The notes below the pieces were generated by a model, which saw only the letters and a list, made by a program, of their open reading frames with translations, was not told where the DNA came from and ran no database searches. A stretch of DNA of 64,000 nucleotides from Heterohyrax brucei (Eukaryota; Chordata; Mammalia; Hyracoidea; Procaviidae): assembly GCA_028571685.1 (NCBI GenBank), contig CM053144.1:97742171-97806170 (forward strand). Reading direction: 5' to 3'. Both the position numbers and the translations under genes were made by a program. Position 1 is the stretch's first letter; every line of letters starts with the position of its first letter. Shown here piece by piece: positions 22,791-32,915 of the stretch.

Positions 22791-24709
22791 GTGATTTCCA
22801 ATTAACTTGCACACTAATAAACTGAGAGCATTGACTCTCCAAGTGCCCATTACACTTTTGGGGGCACAGAATGCATGTTAGAGCTGTAGAGATGGCACTG
22901 CACTAATACATTCCTCCACATAGCTTGGAATTCATAACAGGCCACATGCAGAGAACTTGTCTCAGAGCAGACACTTTAGGCTTGTTAGATTTCTGATGCC
23001 TACCTACAAAGGCCAACTCTTCCCTCAAATTTTGGGGTGAGAAGACAAACGCAGTCTAGACTGCAGTAAGGAATCTGCCTGAAAGGCATCTGTCATTGTG
23101 ACCCAGAGAAAGGGTCAGTGGACCCTATAGAGAACTTCCATATAGTCAAAAAAACAAACTTTTTAAGGGGAGAGGAGTTAGTATTTATAAAAAACTGCCT
23201 TAGTTTTATTATATATTTCCACAATTTATAGTAAATGACTGAGTTTTAGAAAATAACGGATTTGTTACTTAGTTAAAAATGAGTAAGATGTATTAGAGGA
23301 GGAATGAATACAGTGTTAATTGCATTGACAACATCATCATAATACTTTTGCCTGTTTTAGTAAATAGTCATGGTCAAATTCCAGGAAAAAAAAAAAAACA
23401 ACGAGTATTTTGTGGAGGTGAAGAAGGGGGTAACGATCAGGACTACTTTATAGAAGAGGTAGCAAGTGACTCATGCTGAAAAAAAGAACAAAGCCACTAA
23501 GACAAATCCTCCAAATAAACGTTCTAGCTCATTTTTCTTTATATTCTCATCCAGGCCTGTATGAAATCCCCTATTTTCTTTTTCACAAGCTTTCATATTC
23601 CTCCTTCCCTAAAATAAAATTCTTAGTAGCAGGGTCATGTAGCTACCAAATTATTTTTACCTCATTGGAGCTGTTCCTACAACTAGCACTATTTCTTCGA
23701 CATGCATATCCTCCAAACCCTTCCTTTAACAAACACCAAAGGAAAGTTTCCTAAAATTGCATTGTTATCCCCTTTGTACAAGTCCTTCTCTCCTATCAAT
23801 CGGCCAGCTCTCAAGACATTGTCTTTCTAACCTAAAATTTCAGGAAATTTTATTCTCCTCTGGCTTTCATCTGAGTTTTATTCTCATTTGTACCACACCC
23901 AGCTTTATTCCACATGTATTCTCAATTGTTTCTAATTAAGTTTGAATTTAGAAGATGTGGGCCCAAGTATGAGTATATTGTCTTACTAAATTTGATATCC
24001 TTGGTGAGAAGATTTGCTTTCCCAAATTTCAGTCGTCTCTTTGGTGAAAAAAAAAAAAGTTTTAAATCTTCTGGACCCAAAAGACTGTCACGAAAGAGAA
24101 TCTATACAGTGCTTTTCTATGTGCTGTGAAGGAGTTTAACTATATAAGTCATTATTATGCTGAGAGAGTGAATATACCAACATACAAAGGACAGATCACA
24201 TATGAAAATAGAACTCTGACTCATAACTTCTGTCACATTTGACTCAAAGCTATCGGCTTCCCCGATTTTCGCCACCTCATCCCCCTTCCCCTGTTTCCTA
24301 GTTAGAACTAACCAGACAAAGCCAAAAACCATTCGCAAACCAACCACATAGGATGAGTCCTTTGAGTTAGTCTACATTCAGTTTTCTCTGTGCCAAGAAT
24401 ATCCAATCAGAACCCACTTGATGCTTCAGTTTGTTTCTCTATACTTTCCCCACTCCTTTGTCTGCATCTGAATCTATGCCAAACAAAAGTGATGGTGACT
24501 GACTCCCTCATTATAACAAACTATGAACAAACAACATCTGTTTGTTTCCTTTGGATGGCTTTTGTTTAACTCCATAATTCCATGATGTGTATTTAAATTT
24601 ACTCCTATAAAACTAAACAGTATCTGCCATTTTTGTTTGCAGAGAACTTCATTTATTCATCATCAGGTTAATGTTGATGTTTATTAAGCATCTTCTGTAT
24701 AATAACAGG
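22791..24709. other. ~1.9 kb unrecognised sequence
   Basis: No repeat family or gene identified. An A-run of 12 lies at 23387-23398 and another at 24048-24058. ORFs at 23473-23754 and 23914-24129 are low-complexity chance frames. Confidence 0.5.
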
Positions 24710-24880
24710 AACGCCTCGTGGTGTAGTGGTTAAGTGATATGTCTGCTAACTAGAAGGTCAGAAGTTTTAATCTACCTGGTGCTCCATGGAAACTCCATGA
24801 AGCAGTTCTACTCTGTCCTATAGGGTTGCTATGAGTTAGAATTAACTTGATGGCAGTTTTTTTGTTTTGCTTTGTTTTTG
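24710..24880 (+). mobile_element. tRNA-Asn-like SINE, short form
   Basis: Sense copy beginning ACGCCTCGTGGTGTAGTGG and ending in a T/G-rich tail near 24880. Confidence 0.9.
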
Positions 24881-24895
24881 ATACATAGTAATAGG

Positions 24896-25048
24896 AAACA
24901 TCGGCAACATAGTGCTTAAGTGCCATGGCTGCTAACCAAAAGGTTGGTAATTTGAATCCACCAGGTAGCTCCTTAGAAACCATATAGGGCAGTTCTACTT
25001 TGTCCTACAGGGTTGCTATGTATCAGAATTGACCTGAAGACAATGGGT
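24896..25048 (+). mobile_element. tRNA-Asn-like SINE, short form
   Basis: Sense copy immediately after the previous one. The head is diverged (CGGCAACATAGTGCTTAAGT), the tRNA-like TGCTAACCAAAAGGTTGG is clear, and the tail (CAATGGGTT) abuts the next SINE's duplication. Confidence 0.9.
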
Positions 25049-25060
25049 TTATGTAATGAT

Positions 25061-25223
25061 AGGTCACTGAGTGGTAGACTTGACTGCTAACCTAAACATT
25101 AGGGGTCTTATCTCATCCAGCAATGCTGTGGAAGAAGGGCCTGGTAACCTGCTTTCATAAAAGATCACAGCCAAGAAAACTATAATCTCCCCATGAGTTG
25201 GAATTGACTTGCTGGTAACAGAC
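25061..25223 (+). mobile_element. tRNA-Asn-like SINE, long form
   Basis: The long subfamily adds a central module (GTGGAAGAAGGGCCTGGTAA and CTTTCATAAAAGATCACAGC). It is flanked by 12-bp imperfect duplications TTATGTAATGAT (25049-25060) and TTATGTAATAAT (25224-25235). Third of three sense SINEs in a row. Confidence 0.88.
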
Positions 25224-25235
25224 TTATGTAATAAT

Positions 25236-25372
25236 TCTATAATGTCCCCTCCAAGGTTTCAACAAAGTCTAAACTGTGGTTGCACAGGAGATATGATACA
25301 GTGTAAGAAGTAAATAAACAGGAAGTCAGCAATTGAGACAACCTAAAAATAGTAGGGATATAGACATCAAAT
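25236..25372. other. unrecognised sequence
   Basis: No feature seen. Confidence 0.5.
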
Positions 25373-25480
25373 CAGGGCACAGATACTAAGTGTGCTAATT
25401 CTAAGACATACAGATCACCTATTTTCACTAGGATCTGGAAAGGTTTAAAGCAGGAAATGAGCCTTGAATTGGGAAGCTAC
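25373..25480 (+). repeat. unclassified repeat, copy A
   Basis: GACATCAAATCAGGGCACAG, GTGCTAATTCTAAGACATAC and TCTGGAAAGGTTTAAAGCAG occur in the same order as in 26557-26665. I cannot name the family. Confidence 0.4.
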
Positions 25481-26556
25481 AGTTTAGGGCCAGCACAGGC
25501 ACAGTAAAGACAATTCTGACAGGCAAATGCTGATAGAAAGTCCATGCCAAGAATGTTCAGACCCCAACAGAAAGCAGGTGGTGACTCGGAGAATAATCTT
25601 TTGGAGGCAGATGTCCCTCAGAGAAGTGGTAGGAATCAAAAATATAAAATCACCCAAATGAGAGCTCTATCCTGAGGAGCTCCTGAATGTTTCTGAGCAG
25701 GGAAGGCAGTACCTGTAAATATAATTTCAAATTTAAGAAGCCCTACTTCCAGATTTATGTTTATTTTTCAGTATTCTTTGGGAACAGTGTTCCACAATTT
25801 TGAGATCTGCTTACAATTTATAAGAGCTAAAGTATCGTCTTCGATGAAACTCACATTAAAATATTTTAAATTATCAAAGAATTCTAAATGCCAAAATCCT
25901 GGCCTCTATTTTAATTACCTTTCTTGGGAATTCTCTTTTAATATTTGCTTAGTTAAAAAGCATGCAGAGAGAATAACTTTAGACAGCTTAAATATATGTG
26001 CATACTCATTTTATTATTAAGTCTTCAGTGGATTTTATTTGATGATTCCTACTCAACAAAACTTACATTAAGAAACTTGCCATGTTCAAAGTCATAAGCC
26101 AAAATGCTGCTTGGTAGGCTGGTGGATAGTGATTATGAAAAATAACTTCAGACAAACAAATAAAAACTGCACAAAAGCCCACAAACCAGGAGCACTGAGG
26201 GGAGGGGGGTTAGGTTATAACATTTTTGCTTTTCTGAAGCAAAATGCTATCCTTTTCAATAACTGTAAAGGCAAACTTCAATTTACTGGTAGGTAGATTA
26301 TGATGAAACCTTTCTAAATCTTAAAGAGGGCTAGAAGAGAAACCTTTGAACACTTGGCATGGTCCTTCCTGGCTCTAACCCCTTGCCTCATTGCCCATTT
26401 TCCACCACACAGCAGAGCCTATCTCCTGGAGGCCTAATTCATGGTTCTGGCCCTTGTGGCACATGTGGCCTGGCTTACAAGAAATAATATGCACATTAAA
26501 AAAGAAACAAAAAGAAAATTAGCAAATCAAGAAAGGCTGAAAAGAATAAACGTGTA
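25481..26556. other. unrecognised sequence
   Basis: About 1.1 kb with no named repeat; the ORF 25757-26020 is AT-rich and featureless. Confidence 0.5.
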
Positions 26557-26665
26557 GATATCAAATCAATGGTGTAAACAATAAAGGTGCTCGTTCTAAA
26601 AGATCTACTAACAGAGATCTACTAACACATAGCTAGAGTCTGAGGAAGCTTCAAACAGGAAGACA
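26557..26665 (+). repeat. unclassified repeat, copy B, with 14-bp tandem
   Basis: AGATATCAAATCAATGGTGT, GTGCTCGTTCTAAAAGATC and GTCTGAGGAAGCTTCAAACA parallel copy A at 25373-25480. Within it AGATCTACTAACAG/C is tandemly duplicated at 26601-26614 and 26615-26628. Confidence 0.4.
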
Positions 26666-26728
26666 GCTTGTTCTCTCAGTTGTTAGAATCTCTATTTTTA
26701 TGGATTTTATCCTTTAACACTTCCAAAA

Positions 26729-27142
26729 TTGATTTTTAAGGGTAATGCTATCGTATGTTCAAAGTTTCAAACTGCTTTACGGATACTCAATTTCAGAAAT
26801 GTCAAAAAACAGCATTGTCTTATTTCTATAGAGATCCTAATTTGTTTTATTTTTTTGTGTCCCATCTTATCTTTCCAGGGGCCTAAATACATGCTGATGT
26901 ACCCTCTTCGTTTCATACTTTGCAACTCAATATTGGGAGAATGGGTCTTTCTGCATCTCACTGCAGATAGGCCAAGAAGTAAATTTTTGGAGAAGAACCA
27001 AATCCCTGACGTGCTTGTGAAAGCTAACATCATGAAGAGTCAGGTTTCTGGAGTCTTCAGGGCCCTGCAAAAGGGAGAGGAGATGCCCCAAAAGGGAAAG
27101 ACTTTCTCTATTCATAATAAGAAGTGTGAGTATATGAGGTAA
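26729..27142 (+). other. 137-codon ORF with possible splice signals; unrecognised
   Basis: This is the longest open frame outside recognised repeats. I do not recognise the product. A pyrimidine-rich tract followed by TCTTTCCAG ends at 26878, and GTGAGT occurs at 27126-27131, so an exon of about 247 bp (26879-27125) is conceivable. It would encode PLRFILCNSILGEWVFLHL and later KGEEMPQKGKTFSIHNKK. No flanking exons, conservation data or domain support it; a chance frame is more likely. Confidence 0.15.
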
Positions 27143-28161
27143 CCTGAGAGTCTCAAACATTGGCCTTAAGTCCACTTACATGCTGTGCACACATTACATA
27201 AGCTTGAAAAGCTGCTTCTGACTACCTCATGCAACATCCATTCACTGGACATCATACGGCTTAGAATATATGAATTAAACCTGAGTCAAGTATTTAGCTA
27301 CTTTGCACATTCTTCTGAAATCTCCACATGCATACCTGGTAAAGAGTTCAAATTGTTTTTGTAATGGATGGTAGCACCTTCCCTGAATGATTATGCATAA
27401 ATTGGAGTAAACATTATCACTTCCCAGTGAATCTTTTCCAATAAATATTAAATATCAGTATGTTTAGTATCTCTTCTATAGAGAAAACTAAAGGTTGAGA
27501 TGAAATACAGAAAAAGTGTTTTACAATTGCAGGTAAATAAATTAGCTACATATTACAGATACAATAAAATATATTAAAAATTAACAGTTGTATAATTAAA
27601 AAAAATTTTGTAGATAAGAATAATAACAAATGCATAGATTATAAAGAAATATGCTTCTTAAACGGAAGGAAACGAAAAATATACACATAAAGACAGCAAT
27701 ACATGACTAGGCTAAAAAGTTGAAGAGATTGAGCTACATATTCTCTCAGATGATCGATAATGAAAAAAGTGTAAAAAGCATTGCTAGTCAAAGGGGAAAG
27801 GTCTGCAGAGTGGAATGTCAGTCATAGCTCAGTTAAAAAGAAGTTAGAAAGTAAAAATTAGCAATTCATAGGAGATAAACAATTCCAGAAACGTATGTCT
27901 TTAGAAGTAAGACACCTGAGGAAAAGAAGATGAAAAGAATGGACAAAGCAAGCAAGGACAGCACAGATAGAAATTAGGTAAGCACAGTAGGGCATTCAGG
28001 AGGAACTCTGAAAAGTGGAATGATTTTATCTGTATGTTAGCAGGCACTCTGCTGCCCCTTTCACATTATAGGTACCTGTCACAAGGTGATGATAAAAATC
28101 AGGGTAATACAGATTCAGCATAGAGATACCAAGCTGGAGATCAGAGGAAGTCATTATATTT
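27143..28161. other. unrecognised AT-rich sequence
   Basis: About 1 kb with no ORF of note and no named repeat. Confidence 0.5.
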
Positions 28162-28172
28162 TCATCTACTTT
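28162..28172. repeat. left target-site duplication of L1 3' UTR fragment
   Basis: TCATCTACTTT, repeated at 28785-28795. Confidence 0.75.
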
Positions 28173-28784
28173 TTTTAAATTGTGCTTTATGAAAGTTTAC
28201 AATTCAAGTCAGTTTATCATACAAAAGCTTATACATACACTGTTATGTGACCCTGGTTGCTGTCGCCACACTGTGACAGCTACTCCTTTCCACACTGCAG
28301 TTTCTGTGTTTATTCAACCATTTCCTGTCCCCCTCTGCCTTCACTTCTCACCTCTGGTTAGAAGCTGTCCAGTTAGTTTCATGCGTGTATTTAAGACAAG
28401 TAGCATACTCTTCACCATTATTATTTTATGTCTTATAAACTAGTCTAATCTTTGTCTGAAGAGTTACCTTGGGAATGCTTTCAGTTCTGGGCTAACAGAG
28501 AGTCTGGGGGGTCATGTCTTCTGAGACCCTCCATCCATCAGACCATCAAGTCTTGTCTTCTTACTAGAGTTTGAGATATGCACCCCATATTTCTCTCACT
28601 CCATCAAGGACTCTTTGTTGTGTTCCCTCTCTGGGCTGTCATTGGTGGTAGCCAGGTACCATTTAGTTCTTCTGGTCTTATGGTGATGTAGTGTCTGGTT
28701 ATGTGGCCATTTCTATCTTTTGGCCTCATATTTTCCTTATGTCTTTGGTGTTTTTCATTTTCCTTTGTTCCATGTGGGTTGGAG
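28173..28784 (-). mobile_element. L1 3' UTR insert, strongly 5'-truncated
   Basis: Antisense. It aligns with the L1 copies here: GGTAGCCAGGTACCATTTAG near 28646 corresponds to GGTGGCCGGGCACCATCCGG near 11311, followed by TTCTTCTGGTC in both. It is about 610 bp, with a T run at its left (the reversed poly(A)) and 11-bp target-site duplications. An older subfamily than copies 1 and 2. Confidence 0.75.
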
Positions 28785-28795
28785 TCATCTACTTT
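28785..28795. repeat. right target-site duplication of L1 3' UTR fragment
   Basis: TCATCTACTTT, matching 28162-28172. Confidence 0.75.
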
Positions 28796-29019
28796 CTTCA
28801 AATGTAAATGAAATTATAGAATCTTAGAACTGAAAGAACCTTGAAGAGCATTAGTTACTTGGATCCTATCTATAAATTACCTTCCAGAAGCTTGTTCTTC
28901 AGTTTGATCACCTTTATGCAGTAATGAGGAGCTATTGCCTTATAGAAGAGTTCCATCACAGTTCAGATTATTCTTTTAGATATATCTTCTTATAGTCCTT
29001 ATCTGTACATCATCACTCT

Positions 29020-29361
29020 GTATATACTTTGTACATTCCATGTTCCCATTATTAATGGATGTTAGCAACTGTTTCTTCTCATTTTGAGTTGTGCCACATC
29101 AGCAAATGAAAGTTCCAAATTCTCCACCCATCTACATCATTAAAGTGGACTGCACTTTGAGGAGGCAGCTCTTTTCCAGGCGTACCTTGAGTGCCTCACA
29201 ACCAGAGGGGATTACTTTTCACTGATTGCTAGGTCCTTTTTCCTAGTCCATCTTAGTCTGTAAGCTCCACTGAAACTTGTCCATCATAGATGGTCCTGCT
29301 GGTATATAACATGCAAGCCACCACAGCATGACAGTCTGAACATTATGACAAACTGACACAG
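29020..29361 (-). mobile_element. RTE 5' region, antisense
   Basis: Matches the 5' UTR and start region of the RTE at about 9375-9763: ATTATTAATGGATGTTAGCA, TTTTGAGTTGTGCCACATCA, GAGGAGGCAGCTCTTTTCC and CATGCAAGCCACCACAGCAT. It lies head-to-head with the sense RTE that starts at 29362. Confidence 0.85.
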
Positions 29362-30342
29362 GAAAGAAAAAAAAGACCAAAGAGGATGTCCCAAGTGACT
29401 CTGAAACTTGCTCATGAGTGTAGAGTTGCTAAAGCAAACAGAAGACATGATCTCAAAGAAGAGATGAATAGGTGCTTTCAATGGCAATTTGAGAAGACAA
29501 AGTAGTATTATAATGAAATGTGAAAGACATGGTGTTAGAAAACCAAAAGGGAAGATCACATTTGACATTTCTCAAGGTGAAAGAACTGAAGAAAATTTCA
29601 AACCCTAGGTTGTAACGTGGAAGGATTCTGTTGGCAAAAAACTGACCAACACAGAAAACATCGAAAGAAGATGGAAGAAATATACAGTCACTGTACCAAA
29701 AAACTGGTCAACATTCAACCACTTCAGAAGGTAGCATACAAGTATGATCAAGAAGTGATGGTACTCAAGGAAGAAGTTCAAGCTACAGTGAAAGCATTGG
29801 TGTAAAACAAGACTCCAGGAACCGATGGAATACTAGGTCAGATGTTTCAACAAATGGAATCAAACCCTCATCTGTGCCAAGAAATTTGGAAGACAGATAC
29901 CTAATCAACTGACTGAAAGAGATCCATATTTGTGTGCATTCTGAAGAAAGATTATACAACAGAATGTGGAAATTGCAGAATAATATTATTAACATCACAT
30001 GCAAGTTAAACTGTGTTGAAGATTATTCAAAAAAATTGCAGCAATATATCTATGGAGAACTGTCAGAAATTCCAGCCAAACTGAGAAGAGGACACAGAAC
30101 AAGAGATATTGCTGATGTCAGATAGATCTTGGCTGAAAGCAGAGACTACCAGAAACATGTTTGCCTGTATCTCATTGACTATGCAAAGGCATGTGACTAT
30201 GTGAATCATAACAAATTTAAAACAACTCTGCAAAGAACAGGAATTTCAAAAACTTAATTGTTCTCCTATGGAACATGTATATAGACTAAGTGGTGGTAAT
30301 TCAGATAGAATAAGGGAGTATTCAGTGGTTTAAAAAAAAGAT

Positions 30343-30705
30343 GTGTGCAAAGATTGTGTTCTTTCATTATGCTTACTCAATCTGTATGCTCAAAAAATAA
30401 TGCAAGAACCTAGACTATATGGCAAAGAGTGGGGCATCAGGATTGGAAGAAGATTCATTAACAGCTTGCAATATGCGGATGACACAATTTTCCTTTCTGA
30501 AAGCATGAAAGACTTGAAGAACTTACTTAAAAAGACAAAAAACTACCGTCTTCAGTACAGATTACACCACAACATAAAGATAACAAAACTCCTCACAGCT
30601 GGACCAATAAGCAACACCGTAACAAACAGAGAAAAGACTGAAGTCGTCAAGTCATTCATTTCACTTGGATACACAACCAACACCACTGGAAACAGCAGTC
30701 AGTAA
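30343..30705 (+). pseudogene. RTE reverse transcriptase remnant
   Basis: A 120-aa open stretch with the RT core: a degraded LNLYAQKIMQEPRLYGKEW segment, GRRFINSLQYADDTIFLSES with the catalytic YADD, and the following thumb-like region (LLTAGPISNTV). It is the longest continuous RTE RT frame in the window. The QGC-type motif upstream has changed to DCVLSLCLL, and no in-frame endonuclease exists, so it is inactive. Confidence 0.85.
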
Positions 30706-30811
30706 GACAAATGACATATCACATTGAGCAAATCTGCTCCCAAAGACCTCTTTAACATGCTAAAAAAGCAAAAATGTCACTTTGAGGACTAGGTTTCCCC
30801 TGACCCAAGCC

Positions 30812-30980
30812 AGACTGTTGTTGTTGTTATGCGTCATCAAGTAGGTGGTGACTCCTAGCAACCCTACAGTACAGAGTAGAACTGTCCCACAGGGTTTCCA
30901 AGGAGTAGCTGGTTGATTCCAACTGCAGCCCTTTTAGTTAGCACCCCAGATCTTAATCATTGTACCGCCAGAACATCACC
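30812..30980 (-). mobile_element. tRNA-Asn-like SINE in the RTE
   Basis: Antisense copy with a TTGTTGTTGTTATGCGTCAT tail, ACTCCTAGCAACCCTACAG, GGTTTCCAAGGAGTAGCTGG and a decayed tRNA-like head near 30950-30970. RTE sequence continues on both sides. Confidence 0.85.
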
Positions 30981-31415
30981 ATAGTAATTTCAAAATGTCC
31001 CATATGGGAAAGCTAGACAGTAAACAAGGAAAACTAAAGAAAAGTTGCTGTCTTTGAATTATGATGTTGATGAAGAATATTGAATATACTGTGAACTGCC
31101 AGAAGAATGAACAAGTCTGTATTGGAAAACTTATGCCAGAATGCTCCCTAGAAGAAGGATGGTGAGACTTTGTCTCACGTACATTGGGTGTGTTGCTGGT
31201 GGGGGCTACTCCCTGGAGGATGTCATGCTTGGTAAAATAGAGGGTCAGTAAAAAAGAGGAAGCCCCTCATTGAGATGGGTTGCCTCAATGGCTGTATCAA
31301 TAGGCTGTATCATAGAAATTATTGTGAGGATGGTATAGGGCTGAGCAGGTTTTCTTCCTCCTTTAGTACTTAGGGTTGGTTGCTATGCATAGGAATTGAG
31401 TTGAAGGCACCTAAC

Positions 31416-31607
31416 AACAACATCTATATGTAACCATGACCGATTGGCCCTAACTCTAAAACCACAGGAAAAGACCCAAGTCTCTTTCAATAGGGGTCTT
31501 GCTGAAAAATCTTCCAACCAATGCCCGTAAGATAAGGTTTTTTAAAAACTCTGCCACCGACATATGGATGCTCCTTTTCAAGTATGTTCCACTTAATCTA
31601 AAATTGG
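31416..31607. other. unrecognised sequence
   Basis: No feature recognised between the RTE end and the chimeric SINE. Confidence 0.5.
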
Positions 31608-31936
31608 TTGTTAGCTGCCCTGGAGTCAGTCCTTGATTCATGGAGACCAATGCACAACACAAATGCTGACCAGTTCTGCAGCATCCCATGATTGGTTGTG
31701 GATCTGACTGGATGATCCATTGGATTTTCACAGGCTAATTTTCAGAAATAGAACACCTGACCTTCCTTTCTGATCCTTTTTAGTTTGGAATCTCCACTGA
31801 AATCTGCTCAGCATCATAGCAACACACACGTCTCCACTGAGAGACAAGTGGTGGCAGCAGATGAGGTACATTGTTCTGGAACCGAACCTGGTCTCTCACG
31901 TGGAAGGTGAACGTTCTACCACTGAAGCACCAGCGC
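31608..31936 (-). mobile_element. tRNA-Gly-headed SINE with RTE-derived body
   Basis: Read on the minus strand, 31936 to about 31868 is a tRNA-Gly-like head: GCGCTGGTGCTTCAGTGGTA (box A region) and GGTTCGGTTCC (box B with one change). Next, 31857-31743 matches the RTE 5' UTR (compare 9590-9735: TTTTCAGAAGTAAACTG, AGCATCATAGCAACACAC). Then 31735-31608 matches the RTE 3' end (compare 4651-4760). It would be a Pol III-transcribed nonautonomous element using RTE enzymes. This layout parallels ruminant Bov-tA with BovB. Confidence 0.8.
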
Positions 31937-31940
31937 CCCC

Positions 31941-32334
31941 ATGTGATCTCGTTAGCCTTCTTGAGCTTACCATTTTGTGAAAGTAGCCTAAGTCAGATTA
32001 GTTCTGCAATGAGCTGTATCATAAAGTTGAGGCTTATTCAGTTGATACACTTTAAAGACTTGCTGCTGCTAAGTCATACTTCCTCAATCTTATACATATG
32101 TAAGTAATTTTTTCTTATCTCAGCTTTGGAAGCTTACATTGATCCCCATCGGATTATGTATTATTTTATCGGTCTGTTGTTCTTTTTGTCAGGAATTTGG
32201 GGGGTGGGGGATGCTCCTCATTCTGTCACTCATTAGATTACACATCCTACTGAAAGCATATCTTCAACAGATCATTTAATAACTTGATACAAATGATATT
32301 TTCTGTCACCTTATATGCACACAAAAGCTAGACC
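31941..32334. other. unrecognised sequence
   Basis: A short G run (GGGGGGTGGGGG) lies near 32201-32210; nothing else of note. Confidence 0.5.
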
Positions 32335-32490
32335 ATGACTAAGGTCGAAATGATGCCTTTAAATTATGATGTCAGCAAAGAACGTTGAGTGTCCCTTGGA
32401 CTACCAGAAGAATGAATAAATCTGTCTTAGAAGAAGTAAGGATGATGAGACTTCATCTCACATACCTTGGACCCGTTATGAGGAGAAACT
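32335..32490 (+). mobile_element. RTE 3' fragment
   Basis: GACTACCAGAAGAATGAATA, AGGATGATGAGACTTCATCT and CACATACCTTGGACCCGTTA follow the RTE C-terminal region (compare 31085-31190). The 3' terminus is missing. Confidence 0.8.
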
Positions 32491-32848
32491 ACATAGTAAA
32501 TATATACAGAAATATATGAAATATACATGCTAATATAAAATGCAATATACCAAATATATATGCCAATAAAAAAGAATCAAAAGAGGCAGAGAATACCGCC
32601 ATGGAGTTTGTCACTACAGCTGGCCCTCAAGATTGTGGGTCAAACATCCCTAGGTATGCTATTAACTAAAACACGGTTCTCCAGCTGATCCTCAGTGATA
32701 CCTTCAGACACTATCAAGAGTCTTGCTAACATTTTTCTGTACAAGATTAATAAGCTGTTATAACACTTAAATGAGTAACAAAACATGTTCATATTGAACT
32801 TAGACAGTCTCTTAGTGATCGTGGATGTCCTATTTCCCAACACCCGAC
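32491..32848. other. unrecognised AT-rich sequence
   Basis: No gene; TATA-rich patches near 32495-32570. Confidence 0.5.
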
Positions 32849-32915
32849 TCCATAGCCCTGCCAAGCCAAGCCAAGCGCCGTTGAGTCAGATCCGACTGAT
32901 GGCATCCATAGCCCT
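32849..32915 (-). mobile_element. 45-bp SINE 3' stub with target-site duplication
   Basis: Exact 11-bp duplications TCCATAGCCCT (32849-32859 and 32905-32915) flank 32860-32904. The insert is only the SINE tail (GCCAAGCCAAGCCAAGC) plus GCCGTTGAGTCAGATCCGAC. Confidence 0.88.

Larger units (their letters stand above)
29362..31415 (+). mobile_element. RTE LINE, sense, starts after the endonuclease
   Basis: Begins with GACCAAAGAGGATGTCCCAA, equivalent to about position 1290 from the RTE 5' end (8475 in the copy at 4651-9763). It continues through RT, with YADD at 30472-30483, to the 3' end GGCACCTAACAACAACA near 31408-31424. An antisense SINE interrupts it at 30812-30980. Frames are broken by stops at many places. 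Confidence 0.9.

Noticed and set aside
31860-31936. A functional tRNA-Gly gene
   Set aside because: The head has substitutions in box B and in the stems and continues directly into RTE-derived sequence, so it is a SINE head.
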